A program made the position numbers and the translations under genes. 64,000 nt of DNA, from the NCBI GenBank assembly GCA_050875145.1, contig JBNMLH010000001.1, positions 186,001 to 250,000 on the forward strand. The letters run 5' to 3'. Of the stretch, positions 18,031 to 26,693 are shown piece after piece (within the stretch, counting starts at the first letter, position 1; the number at the start of each line of letters is the position of its first letter). The notes below the pieces were generated by a model. It did not search any database. It was not told the DNA's origin and saw only the letters and a program-made list of their open reading frames with translations. The stretch comes from CAG-411 sp050875145 (GTDB lineage Bacteria > Bacillota > Clostridia > Lachnospirales > Lachnospiraceae).

Positions 18031-18996
18031 CTATTTGGGAATGTCTAATTCTTCTAAAATTTTCTTTAAAGTATCCGCAGATTGACATAACATCCTCTGC
18101 TCTTTTTCATTTAATGTAATTGGTACTTTTGTCTCCAATCCATTTTTTCCTACGACTGCAGGCATACTCAATACCACATCTTTTATTCCATATTCTCCAT
18201 GCATCATAGAAGAAATTGGTAAAATGGATTTTTCATCTCGAATAATCACTTCACAAATCCGTTTTACCGCCATTGCAATACCATAATAGGTTGCACGCTT
18301 TCTCTTAATGATTTCATATGCACTATTTTTTACTTTATCTGCAATTTCAATCGTTGCATCCTGGTGTTCATAGTGACCACGCATTTCACAAAATTCATCT
18401 AATTCAATTCCAGATACATTTGCACTGCTCCATGCAGCAATCTCGCTGTCTCCATGTTCTCCAATGATAAACGCATGTACACTCTTACTGTCTACCTGCA
18501 AATGTTCTCCCAGCTCATATTTCAGTCTCGCTGTATCCAAAACCGTACCAGAACCAATGACACGATTTTCTTCAAAACCAGACAATTTCAGTGCAGTATA
18601 TGTTAATATATCCACCGGGTTTGCCACGATCAACAAAATTCCTCTGCAACTTCTCTTAGCAATCTCAGGTATAATAGACTTAAAAATAGCTACATTTTTA
18701 TGAACCAAATCAAGCCTTGTTTCATCAGGCTTTTGATTTGCCCCTGCAGTCACAATAATAATAGCTGCATCTACAATATCATCATAATCTCCCGCATAAA
18801 TCTTCATCTGTCTTGCAAAAGGAATGCCATGGCCGATATCCATTGCCTCCCCCTCCGCTTTGTCTCTATCTGAATCGATTAATACAATCTCTGAAAATAA
18901 TCCACTGTTCATAAGACTAAAGGCAGATGCAGAACCTACAAATCCACAACCTATCACTGCTGCTTTTCTCAGATTTACTCCGTCTAACTGTTTCAT
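18031..18996 (-). CDS. ldh: L-lactate dehydrogenase
   Basis: A 321-residue NAD-dependent 2-hydroxyacid dehydrogenase of the LDH/MDH family. The nucleotide-binding motif is VIGCGFVGSA near the N-terminus. The specificity loop reads ANQKPDETRLDL, with glutamine in the position that selects pyruvate (arginine would indicate malate) followed by the catalytic loop arginine. The catalytic histidine is in IGEHGDSE. It reduces pyruvate to lactate, regenerating NAD. AAAGGAGG precedes the ATG. It lies upstream of pflB in the same direction, so two pyruvate-consuming branches are neighbours, though separate leaders suggest separate control. Confidence 0.95.
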   Translation of the reverse strand: MKQLDGVNLRKAAVIGCGFVGSASAFSLMNSGLFSEIVLIDSDRDKAEGEAMDIGHGIPFARQMKIYAGDYDDIVDAAIIIVTAGANQKPDETRLDLVHKNVAIFKSIIPEIAKRSCRGILLIVANPVDILTYTALKLSGFEENRVIGSGTVLDTARLKYELGEHLQVDSKSVHAFIIGEHGDSEIAAWSSANVSGIELDEFCEMRGHYEHQDATIEIADKVKNSAYEIIKRKRATYYGIAMAVKRICEVIIRDEKSILPISSMMHGEYGIKDVVLSMPAVVGKNGLETKVPITLNEKEQRMLCQSADTLKKILEELDIPK

Positions 18997-19107
18997 AGAA
19001 GATACCTCCTTTACTTTTTTATTAAATTATTTTTCTTGTCTTTATACTAGCATAAAGCGCTCTTAAAATCAATAATAATTACTATTATTAGATGTATTTT
19101 ATAAGAT

Positions 19108-19152
19108 ACAACAATTGCCCCATCAAAAGTAGCTTACTTATGATAGGGCAAC
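19108..19152 (-). terminator. Hairpin after the accessory Hsp70 gene
   Basis: Arms TTGCCC-ATCA and TGAT-GGGCAA form a stem with an approximately 16-base loop between the Hsp70 stop and ldh; the T run is weak. Confidence 0.5.
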
Positions 19153-19280
19153 TATTATATTCAATCTGCAATTCTTCGTCAGTAACCATACCAATGTAAT
19201 TCTAGTATGACCACTTATTTTCTTTTATATCCTCGCTTTTTGATTGGAATTCAATCTGTCTATACTTTTCTATATTAACA

Positions 19281-21044
19281 CTACATCCATTGTGCTATAC
19301 TTTGTGCAGAAACTTCCAGCCTTTGCTTTGCCATCCGAAGGTTTTCCATATCTGCCTCTTTTATTCTGTCCAGTTTGCATTTGCTAATATATTTTTGCAA
19401 GGAGGCTCTGTCCGCTTTTATCTCCTTTTTTCTTGTCTTATCCAATTGTTTTCCTGCTGCCTTCATAGCATTACCAGTTTTGTCAAGCAACTGATTTGAC
19501 TCCTGCAACAACTCCATCGTCTCTACTCGAAGCTTATCAATACCTGCATATTCCTGTGCATCCCTTTTCGCCTGTTCAATTTCTGCATCCGACATACGAT
19601 CATTTGCTGTAATAACAATGGACTGCTGCTTTCCAGTATCCAAATCTTTTGCAGAAACCTTCAGAATACCATTTGTATCAATATCAAAGGTTACTTCAAT
19701 CTGTGGCACTCCCGCTGGTGCTTTTTTAATTCCCTTTAATCGGAATTTTCCAATGGTTTTATTATCTTTCGCCATAGGCCGTTCTCCCTGCAAGACATGA
19801 ATATCCACATTTCTCTGATAAGGCATAGCTGTAGAAAATATCTTGGAATATTTTGTAGGAAGTGTTGTATTCTTTTCTACCAAACGGGTTGCAACTCCTC
19901 CTACTGTTTCAATAGAAAGACTTAGTGGTGTCACGTCCAGCAAAAGCAAACCATTTCCCATGGTCTGTGGAAGCATAGTTCCCTGCAGGGTTTCTCCTAA
20001 AATAGCAGCACCTTTTGCCACACATTCATCTGGATTAATATTTTGTGATGGTTCCTTACCCGTTAATTTTCTTACCTGTTCCTGTACTGCCGGAATCCTT
20101 GTGGAACCTCCTACCAACAACACTTTATTTAATTCAAGCGGTGAAATTCCTGCATCATTTAGGGCGGTCTGTACAGGATGTACTGTACGTTCTACAATAT
20201 CCTTTGTCAACGCATCAAATTGCGCACGAGTAATGGTTGTCTCAAAATTTACTGCCCCCCCCTTTGTCTGTGCAATGTATGGTAGAGAAATAACAGCCTG
20301 TTGAGCCGTTGACAATGTCTTTTTTGTCTGTTCGGCAACCTCTAACACTCGCTTTTTTGCCATTAAGTCTTTTTCTATCTTAATTCCACTCTGCTGCCGT
20401 ATCTGCTCTGCAATCCAATCTGCCAACTTTTGGTCAAAGTCATCTCCACCCAGATGATTATCCCCCGCAGTTGCCAGCACTTCTATTACTCCTTCACCAA
20501 TCTCAATAATAGAAACATCAAAGGTTCCACCGCCTAAATCATACACTAATACTTTTTGTGGTTCTCCATGATTTAACCCATAAGAAACGGCTGCACTAGT
20601 AGGCTCATTAATAATACGTTTGACTTCCAGCCCTGCAATTGCTCCTGCATCTTTCGTTGCCTGACGCTGTATATCATTAAAATATGCCGGCACCGTAATA
20701 ACAGCTTCAGAAATTGTTTCCCCCAGATACTCTTCCGCATCTTTTTTTAGCTGCATCAAAATCATAGCACTGATAATCTGTGGATTATACTCTTTTCCAT
20801 CTATTACAATCTTCCAGTCAGAACCCATATGACGTTTCACAGAACTAATCGTACGCTCTGGATTTGTTACAGCCTGTCGTTTTGCTTTTTCACCAATATA
20901 GCGCTCTCCTTCTTTTGTAAAAGCAACAATACTAGGTGTCGTCATTCCACCTGCCATACTTGGAATCATTATGGCTTCTCCATTTTCAATTACAGAAACA
21001 CAACTATTGGTCGTTCCCAAATCAATACCTATTACTTTACTCAT
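19281..21044 (-). CDS. Accessory Hsp70 chaperone (DnaK/HscA-like)
   Basis: A 587-residue Hsp70, about 25-40 residues shorter than housekeeping DnaK. The ATPase domain motifs are intact: GIDLGTTNSCV, AYFNDIQRQATKDAG, NEPTSAAVSYG, VYDLGGGTFDVS and LVGGSTRIP. The substrate domain has DVTPLSLSIETVGG, while the C-terminal lid is short and lacks the usual acidic EEVD-like tail, ending IAQWM. The start at 21044 follows AAAGGAGAAGG; the longer frame upstream lies in a palindromic repeat and has no site. The gene is not next to grpE or hrcA, but follows a J-domain gene and a DUF5685 gene, so it is likely a specialised second Hsp70 with its own J partner. Clients are unknown. Confidence 0.92.
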   Translation of the reverse strand: MSKVIGIDLGTTNSCVSVIENGEAIMIPSMAGGMTTPSIVAFTKEGERYIGEKAKRQAVTNPERTISSVKRHMGSDWKIVIDGKEYNPQIISAMILMQLKKDAEEYLGETISEAVITVPAYFNDIQRQATKDAGAIAGLEVKRIINEPTSAAVSYGLNHGEPQKVLVYDLGGGTFDVSIIEIGEGVIEVLATAGDNHLGGDDFDQKLADWIAEQIRQQSGIKIEKDLMAKKRVLEVAEQTKKTLSTAQQAVISLPYIAQTKGGAVNFETTITRAQFDALTKDIVERTVHPVQTALNDAGISPLELNKVLLVGGSTRIPAVQEQVRKLTGKEPSQNINPDECVAKGAAILGETLQGTMLPQTMGNGLLLLDVTPLSLSIETVGGVATRLVEKNTTLPTKYSKIFSTAMPYQRNVDIHVLQGERPMAKDNKTIGKFRLKGIKKAPAGVPQIEVTFDIDTNGILKVSAKDLDTGKQQSIVITANDRMSDAEIEQAKRDAQEYAGIDKLRVETMELLQESNQLLDKTGNAMKAAGKQLDKTRKKEIKADRASLQKYISKCKLDRIKEADMENLRMAKQRLEVSAQSIAQWM

Positions 21045-21077
21045 CTGTCCTTCTCCTTTTTCTATAAACAACACATT

Positions 21078-21288
21078 AGGTAATTGCGAAACTCTCAATA
21101 AACTATATTTTGTTTGTGTAAATTTACATATCATAAGCAAGGTGCTTCTGACACCGTCGGCACTTTGGCACCGTATTTTGGTGCCTTATGTACCGCTACG
21201 AGTGTCAGGCAGCGCGAGCGTGCCTTGCGTTGATATGTAAGTTCTACACAAAAGGCCCTAAAGTAAATTGAGTTTCGCAATCACCTAT
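21078..21288. repeat. Long palindromic MITE-like element between the DnaJ-like and Hsp70 genes
   Basis: The left part (GGTAATTGCGAAACTC, then TGTGTAAATTTACATATCA, then GCAAGG) is repeated in inverted order on the right (CCTTGCG, TGATATGTAAGTTCTACACA, GAGTTTCGCAATCACC). The imperfect inverted repeat extends for about 60 bases, with an internal hairpin GGCACC / GGTGCC. It fills the whole gap and its right end touches the stop codon of the J-domain gene. A second diverged copy is at 22925-23100. Confidence 0.75.
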
Positions 21289-22034
21289 AAGCAACACATA
21301 CAGCAAAGTTGTGATAAACATAAAGCATTACAACAAGATGCCGCTGTTCCACCATATCCTTGACTCTGTGTAGTATAGGAATATCCTGCACTACGCATAC
21401 TCTGCAATGCCTGTACATAAATTCCATTTCCAGGCTCTTTTTCTACCGCCGTCTGAATCTGCTGCAACGCTACTACCGTATTTCCTTCACCATAATTTGC
21501 TAATGCACTAAGATAGTACCATCTTCCATTTCGTTCTGCACTGACTACATACATTAAAACCATAGAAGCTTCTCTATATTGGTTTTGATTTATCAGTTGA
21601 ATTGCCTTAAGAAATTGCTCTGTATCTCCCGGCTGCGGCTGTGGTTTTTGTACTTCAGCAGAATAGCCCCCAAATCCAAACAAATCATCAAATCCAAATC
21701 CCCAATATGTTTGTCCCTGTTGTCCAGTTCCATAAGTACCTCCATATGACTGATAGGACCCTTGGCTATTTTGCTGATAACCACCATAATTGCTCTGACC
21801 TCCGTAAGCTCCCTGACCTCCTGCATTACTTCTTCGCTGTTCTCTCTCATATTTTTCAGGATTGCTTAATCTGTCGTATGCTATATTGATTTCATTCATC
21901 TTTTCTGCCGCCTGCTCATCCCCTGGATGAAGGTCAGGGTGATACTGCTTTGCTTTTTTTCGATATGCTTTTTTTATCTCCTCTTTTGTAGCTCCCGGAC
22001 TAATACCTAACACCTCATACGGATCTTTTTCCAT
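21285..22034 (-). CDS. J-domain protein with cysteine-string-like C-terminus
   Basis: A 249-residue protein. The N-terminal J domain (about 1-70, DPYEVLGISPGATKEEIKKAY, then HPD in YHPDLHPG) should stimulate an Hsp70 ATPase. A Gly/Gln/Tyr/Ser-rich linker (about 70-140) is followed by a helical repeat region resembling a tetratricopeptide-like segment (about 140-210). The last 17 residues contain seven cysteines (SCCNALCLSQLCCMCCL), which could bind metal or anchor the protein; this is inference. It lacks the zinc-finger and client domains of true DnaJ. It is followed at once by an accessory Hsp70 gene, its probable partner. Confidence 0.88.
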   Translation of the reverse strand: MEKDPYEVLGISPGATKEEIKKAYRKKAKQYHPDLHPGDEQAAEKMNEINIAYDRLSNPEKYEREQRRSNAGGQGAYGGQSNYGGYQQNSQGSYQSYGGTYGTGQQGQTYWGFGFDDLFGFGGYSAEVQKPQPQPGDTEQFLKAIQLINQNQYREASMVLMYVVSAERNGRWYYLSALANYGEGNTVVALQQIQTAVEKEPGNGIYVQALQSMRSAGYSYTTQSQGYGGTAASCCNALCLSQLCCMCCL

Positions 22035-22086
22035 ATTTTATATCTCCTGTCTTTCTTTTATTTTCTATTTATATTCAAGTTCAACT

Positions 22087-22890
22087 TTACTGCTTCTTTT
22101 TCTTCCATTTCGTCCAGACACCCTGAAATAATATATTCTTGAGAATTTCCTGATCTTGAACTAACGGAAGAATATCAAAACAATAGACGGCTCTTCCCAT
22201 CTCAATTTTTAAAATTTCCTCCACTTGTTCTCCCTGCACCTGGAGCTTATTGAGCGGATTATATAATCCCTTCTTCAAATCCTCCTCATAATCTACCGCT
22301 GCATCCATAATGTAAATAAAACGCCCCAAATCATATCCAAAATTACGAAGCGTCTCACTCCAATAATCCTCCTTATATACAAATAGTTCTGATAGCATCT
22401 CGCCTGAAAAATGAATTGCTGCATCCGCATCTGCCTTATAATCCTGTTCCACCTGATGCAACTTCCGAAGGCTTTCCTCTACTTTCCTACATTGTCTTGG
22501 ATATTGTGTCTGCAATTGTTCATAATATTTTTTTAACTTTTTCATTCCTAGCCTTGCAATACGTTTTCCTTCATCCTTCCAATCATCTTCACATTTAAAA
22601 TAAGCTAGTAAAATCGTCATATCTGCTGCATACTCTACAAAACAGTTTTCTACGGAAACTTTTGATTTTACAGCACGAAAAACACAGTGATTGGCACTCT
22701 CGCGTTCATGTGGTTCGTATAAAGAAGATAGGATAAGTGCTAAAAATGTCATATCAAAATTTAATGCAAATCGCTCCATCTGTCCATATTTTTTACGGAG
22801 CATTTTACACAATCCGCAATAAACACTTTGGTATCGAAACAGCTGTTCTTCCGATAATGTCTCTTTATTGCAACAAATTGTACCAAACAC
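22087..22890 (-). CDS. DUF5685 family protein
   Basis: A 267-residue protein beginning with a GTG codon at 22890 after AGAAGGAG. The N-terminus MFGTICCNKE, then YQSVYCGLCKML, matches DUF5685, a family of unknown function common in Clostridia. A helical core contains FGYDLGRFIYIMDAAVDYEEDL and GLYNPL, an arrangement of spaced acidic residues that reminds me of the second aspartate-rich motif of squalene/phytoene synthase-type folds; this is only a resemblance. Several conserved Cys pairs could be metal ligands. It heads the cassette DUF5685, J-domain protein, Hsp70, so it may be a client or membrane factor of that chaperone pair. Confidence 0.75.
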   Translation of the reverse strand: MFGTICCNKETLSEEQLFRYQSVYCGLCKMLRKKYGQMERFALNFDMTFLALILSSLYEPHERESANHCVFRAVKSKVSVENCFVEYAADMTILLAYFKCEDDWKDEGKRIARLGMKKLKKYYEQLQTQYPRQCRKVEESLRKLHQVEQDYKADADAAIHFSGEMLSELFVYKEDYWSETLRNFGYDLGRFIYIMDAAVDYEEDLKKGLYNPLNKLQVQGEQVEEILKIEMGRAVYCFDILPLVQDQEILKNILFQGVWTKWKKKKQ

Positions 22891-22924
22891 TATACCACAC
22901 TCCTTCTGCCTATTTCATATATAA

Positions 22925-23100
22925 TCAATTGTAACACCCTCAATATCCGAATTTTATTTGTGCAAATTTACTTTTCATAAACAAACTGCTTCTGACATCG
23001 TTGGTATTCACGTTTAGCACTTAATGAAGCAATTTCAGAACTGGTGCGAAGTCGCACCCTCGGTGCATTCATAACATATTGCTTTTAACTATAAAATTTT
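22925..23100. repeat. Second, diverged copy of the palindromic element
   Basis: The stretch CAATTGTAAC through ATCGTTGG (22927-23002) aligns base for base at roughly three quarters identity with the left half of the element at 21078-21288, including TGTGCAAATTTAC and GCTTCTGACA. The right half is too diverged to align confidently, apart from a hairpin GGTGCGA / TCGCACC. Confidence 0.65.
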
Positions 23101-23156
23101 CTATTCTAAATTGCAATAGAATTTATATTTTTTTTAGAATACTTTTAGAAATACAA

Positions 23157-23196
23157 ATAAAAAAGCACTGCTATAGATCTCATAATAACAGTGCTC
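23157..23196 (-). terminator. Terminator of the chemoreceptor gene
   Basis: On the minus strand, GAGCACTG pairs with CAGTGCTT around an A+T-rich interior and is followed by TTTTTTATTT, about 65 bases after the stop at 23261. Confidence 0.75.
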
Positions 23197-23260
23197 TCTC
23201 ATCTGTAAATTATTAAAACAGAAACAACATTTTTTCAACGGATAACCCCCCCGTTATTTA

Positions 23261-24967
23261 TTACTCTTCTGTTTTAAATTCCCTGATATCTTCGTTCATC
23301 TCTTCAGCAATCGTATGTAATTTCTGATTCTGCTCTGATATATCATTCATGTTCTCACTCACTTCCATAACAGATGCTGTCGTTTCCTCTGTACTTGCAG
23401 CATTTTGTTGTGCAATAGAAGCTAAATTTTGTACCGCATCAATTACATCTGCTCTAAGCTCATCCATCTGCTCTGTCTTTTCTGCAATTTTCTGAATAGA
23501 TGTCATCGAATGTGTAATTCCTTTTTCTACATCGGCAAAAGAATCGGCAGTTTGTTCAACATCCTTGTATTGCTCCTCTACCACTGCATTTACTTCTCTC
23601 ATTATGTCAACCATCTTTTCAGAGTCCGTTAATAACGACTTAATAACTGCCGCAATCTGTGCTGCCGAATCATTTGACTGCTCCGCAAGTTTTTGAATCT
23701 GCGAGGCAACTACTGCAAAACCTTTTCCCTGATCCCCTGCCCTTGCTGCCTCAATGGAAGCATTTAAAGCTAACAAGTTGGTTTCCTCTGCTATATTTGT
23801 AATAATGGAAATTGCACTTTCAATCTCCGCTGCAGATGCATTAGTTTGTATTGTTTGTTCGGAAATCTCATGTATAGCATCCTTTGTTCTCTGATTTGTT
23901 ATATTTAATTTTCCGAGAATGTCCATCGCACGCTTACCTGATTTGCGCATATCTGTAGCATTTTTCTGTAGTTGTTCCATTTCATTTTTTGTATCCTCAA
24001 TCATATTTCCCATAGTCAATACATTCTCTGTTGCCTTTTGTGTCTCATCAGCCTGCGAATTTGCACTTTCCGCAATTTCCTCTACGGTCTCCTGAATCTG
24101 ATTTACTCTCTGTGCAGTCTCCTGAGACTTCAAACTAATCTGTTGTGCAGTTCCGTATAAATTTCCACTCTGTTGTTTTATTTCATCTACAATTCGATTC
24201 ATCTTTTTTTGCAAAATAGAAACTGTTTTTGCCATAATTCCCATTTCCGTTTTTTGTGTCGACAGCCTGTCTAATGCCTCAATGCTGGTAAGATCCATCT
24301 CCGCCAAGCAATAAACTGCCTTTGATATTACATGTATAGGTTTTACAATCACACCAGCCAAAACAAAAGAAGCTACTCCAAACAAAATCAATAAAATAAC
24401 CGATAATATGACACTTGTTGTTACCATATTGTGTAAATTGCGAAAAACTTCTGCATTATCTGCTGTTAGAATTACAATAAATTTATGATCCTCTCCTATA
24501 TAATAGGCTGCATATTTTTTTACATCTTTAAATAGATACTCAATAACATCCGGTTCTGGATATTTTCCTTTACTCATATCGTTTAAAATCTGTTTTACCG
24601 CATCGTTTTCAACTGGTTGTCCAATCTTTTCTGCTGTCGGATGATATAACATCGTTCCGTCTGCCGCAACTACATAGGTATAACTACTACTCATTCCTTC
24701 AATTCCCACACCAGAGGCAAACTTTTTAAGTTCACCTTTTTCTAATCCATTGGAACTATTCATCTCAATTTCTCGTCCCACAAGCGAAGCCATATCTTTC
24801 ATATAATTTTTTGTAGTCGTTTCCACATTTTTTCGCATCTGCGTCATACTATTAAGCAAGCAAATCGATCCAGTCAAAAAAACAGCTACAATTGCCAGTA
24901 ACATAATCTTACTTTTAATAGAATTAAAAAACGAAATTTTCTTATTCTTTTCTTTTGCCTTTTTCAT
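23261..24967 (-). CDS. Methyl-accepting chemotaxis protein
   Basis: A 568-residue transducer. It has a transmembrane helix at about 20-40, an extracytoplasmic sensor of Cache type (about 41-185; TYVVAADGTMLYHPTAEKIG), a second helix at about 187-212, a HAMP segment, and a long cytoplasmic coiled coil. The signalling hairpin contains ETNLLALNASIEAARAGDQG and GFAVVASQIQKLAEQS, which contact CheA/CheW. The start at 24967 has a GGGGGG-rich site; an upstream ATG adds a hydrophilic tail with no ribosome site. Ligand is unknown. No other chemotaxis or flagellar genes are in the window. Confidence 0.95.
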   Translation of the reverse strand: MKKAKEKNKKISFFNSIKSKIMLLAIVAVFLTGSICLLNSMTQMRKNVETTTKNYMKDMASLVGREIEMNSSNGLEKGELKKFASGVGIEGMSSSYTYVVAADGTMLYHPTAEKIGQPVENDAVKQILNDMSKGKYPEPDVIEYLFKDVKKYAAYYIGEDHKFIVILTADNAEVFRNLHNMVTTSVILSVILLILFGVASFVLAGVIVKPIHVISKAVYCLAEMDLTSIEALDRLSTQKTEMGIMAKTVSILQKKMNRIVDEIKQQSGNLYGTAQQISLKSQETAQRVNQIQETVEEIAESANSQADETQKATENVLTMGNMIEDTKNEMEQLQKNATDMRKSGKRAMDILGKLNITNQRTKDAIHEISEQTIQTNASAAEIESAISIITNIAEETNLLALNASIEAARAGDQGKGFAVVASQIQKLAEQSNDSAAQIAAVIKSLLTDSEKMVDIMREVNAVVEEQYKDVEQTADSFADVEKGITHSMTSIQKIAEKTEQMDELRADVIDAVQNLASIAQQNAASTEETTASVMEVSENMNDISEQNQKLHTIAEEMNEDIREFKTEE

Positions 24968-25333
24968 AAATATTTCCCCCCAAAAGTTCTGCCAACCATT
25001 CTGATGTGCCTTTGTTGTTTTTTCCAAAATCTGGACATTTTTTTATATAACGCTCAAATTTTGTACGCTCATTTTCCCCATTTCCCTCCATTTCATATTT
25101 TATTAATATTTGTAACAAAAACGTAACGAAAAATTCAAAGAAATTTTTTTCTTTTTTTCACACTTTCGTCACAACATTTTTGTACAATATACTTGCTTGG
25201 TTCATTACCAAATAAACTTTTTTTCATTTTTTTCATACTTTTTTTCGGGATTTTCTTTAGAAGAAAATCCCTTTCTCCTTTTTATGGACACCACTCTACT
25301 TTCTTCTGATAATTCTTTTATACTGGAATTGGC
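24968..25333. other. Region between DUF308 gene and chemoreceptor gene
   Basis: About 365 very A+T-rich bases. It holds an 11-bp perfect hairpin at 25247-25271 (GGGATTTTCTT / AAGAAAATCCC), probably the DUF308 gene terminator, and the chemoreceptor promoter. I could not find a clear sigma-28 consensus. Confidence 0.4.
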
Positions 25334-25948
25334 TTATTCCTTTTCTTTTGCCTCCACATCAATAATATCCTTATCATAATCACCTCGAAAGGTTTTTCTA
25401 GTCTCATAAATTTCCTGCTCAATATTTCCCATGCGAATCAATGTAAATAATTCCAATACTCCATTCATTACCAGTACAGCTCCAAAAATGCGCATAGTCA
25501 AAGAAACTCCTCTAAGAGGAAATAGGAATAAAGCTACTCCAGCTACCACAATAGCAATTGATATAGACAAATTAAACAGGCTTCCTGACACATTTCCTCG
25601 TCTCAACTGTACAGAATGATCCAAACTGTTCAATCCAAAAATCAATATGATAAAACTAATAATTCTCGTAGTAAACTGTAAGAGTCCACCCACGTTTGTA
25701 ATAAAAAAGATACCAATCAAGCAAACAATGATACCCCAGATTAAATTTCCTTTTCCTCCCATATTTTCTCGACTGGCACGCACATATTGTAAAACATCCA
25801 GAATTCCATATACTAAAATTATAATTCCTACAACCGTAACCGCCATCCCGCTGATTTTAACTGGAAATAAAAGAAACAAGATTCCCAATATTAATGTCAT
25901 TAAAGCACTGGTCAATACTTTTGACCTCAATTTTTTTATTAAATCCAT
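25334..25948 (-). CDS. DUF308/HdeD-like membrane protein
   Basis: A 204-residue protein with about six hydrophobic segments of 20 residues between 12 and 170, arranged as three hairpins with short polar turns (VRASRENMGGKGN, QLRRGNVSG). This matches the DUF308 (HdeD) family of small integral membrane proteins, linked to acid stress in enterobacteria but uncharacterised in Clostridia. A charged cytoplasmic tail ends VEAKEKE. AAAAGGAGGG precedes the ATG. It is transcribed away from lrgAB across a 350-base promoter region. Function is unknown. Confidence 0.8.
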   Translation of the reverse strand: MDLIKKLRSKVLTSALMTLILGILFLLFPVKISGMAVTVVGIIILVYGILDVLQYVRASRENMGGKGNLIWGIIVCLIGIFFITNVGGLLQFTTRIISFIILIFGLNSLDHSVQLRRGNVSGSLFNLSISIAIVVAGVALFLFPLRGVSLTMRIFGAVLVMNGVLELFTLIRMGNIEQEIYETRKTFRGDYDKDIIDVEAKEKE

Positions 25949-26299
25949 TTAATTCCCTCCTTTTGAATTTTTCATCGTATGATTTATTTTGTGTAGTCTT
26001 GCATATAATTAGACTAAATCACCCTATTTTTTCTTTGTTTATCAATATCTATTATAGCATAATTACAATTTTTTTCCATATATCTCACTTAATTTATTAA
26101 TCTTTACTAAATTTTAACCAAATTCTACACATTATGAAGTCTGTACTTTCTACTGTCCTTTTATTGATATTTTACTTGAAAGGAAAATAAAACAAGACTA
26201 TAATAAGAACCGATTATAACAATATCGCACAAATTACCAAATACAATCGCGATTGCAGTACGATTGCTTTTATGGTGTCTTACCAAGGAGGTCTTCTTA
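25949..26299. promoter_or_regulatory. Divergent promoter region, DUF308 gene and lrgAB
   Basis: About 350 bases with the lrgA promoter at 26176-26204, and A+T-rich sequence serving the DUF308 gene. Between the promoter and lrgA are interrupted repeats around CGATTATAAC and CGATTGC that could bind a regulator; no LytSR genes are nearby. Confidence 0.5.
26176..26204 (+). promoter_or_regulatory. Sigma-A-type promoter of lrgAB
   Basis: TTGAAA and TATAAT are separated by exactly 17 bases. The start point would be about 26211, giving a leader of about 90 bases before the lrgA ATG. Confidence 0.75.
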
Positions 26300-26692
26300 A
26301 TGAAATACGTTAGACAGTTTCTAATTATTCTTTCTTTTTCTTTTGCAGGAGAGTTCTTACATACCCTGCTACCATTACCAATTCCAGCAAGCATTTATGG
26401 TATCATACTTCTATTTTTAGCATTAAACTTCAACTTACTCGCCGTAGATTCCATCCGGGAAACAAGTAATTTTTTAATTGAAATCATGCCTGTTCTCTTT
26501 ATTCCTGCTGCGGTAGGTATCTTAGAAACCTGGGGCTTGATTCGTGTAAAATGGGCTTCTTATCTTGTAATCACTCTAGTTTCTACCATAATCGTAATGG
26601 TCGTATCTGGTCACGTTACACAGGCTATTATGCGTTCGGACCAAAAACAAGAAAAGCAAGAACAACAAGAAGAACAGGAAGAGGTGGCTTAG
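26300..26692 (+). CDS. lrgA: CidA/LrgA family membrane protein
   Basis: A 130-residue holin-like protein with four hydrophobic segments. The family pattern PIPASIYGIILLFLAL and FLIEIMPVLFIPAAVGI is present. The C-terminus is a charged Gln/Glu-rich tail. The start at 26300 follows AAGGAGG; the longer frame upstream lacks a site. Family members modulate murein hydrolase activity or transport small metabolites such as pyruvate; which applies here is unknown. It is immediately followed by lrgB with one base between stop and start codon. Confidence 0.9.
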   Translation: MKYVRQFLIILSFSFAGEFLHTLLPLPIPASIYGIILLFLALNFNLLAVDSIRETSNFLIEIMPVLFIPAAVGILETWGLIRVKWASYLVITLVSTIIVMVVSGHVTQAIMRSDQKQEKQEQQEEQEEVA

Positions 26693-26693
26693 C

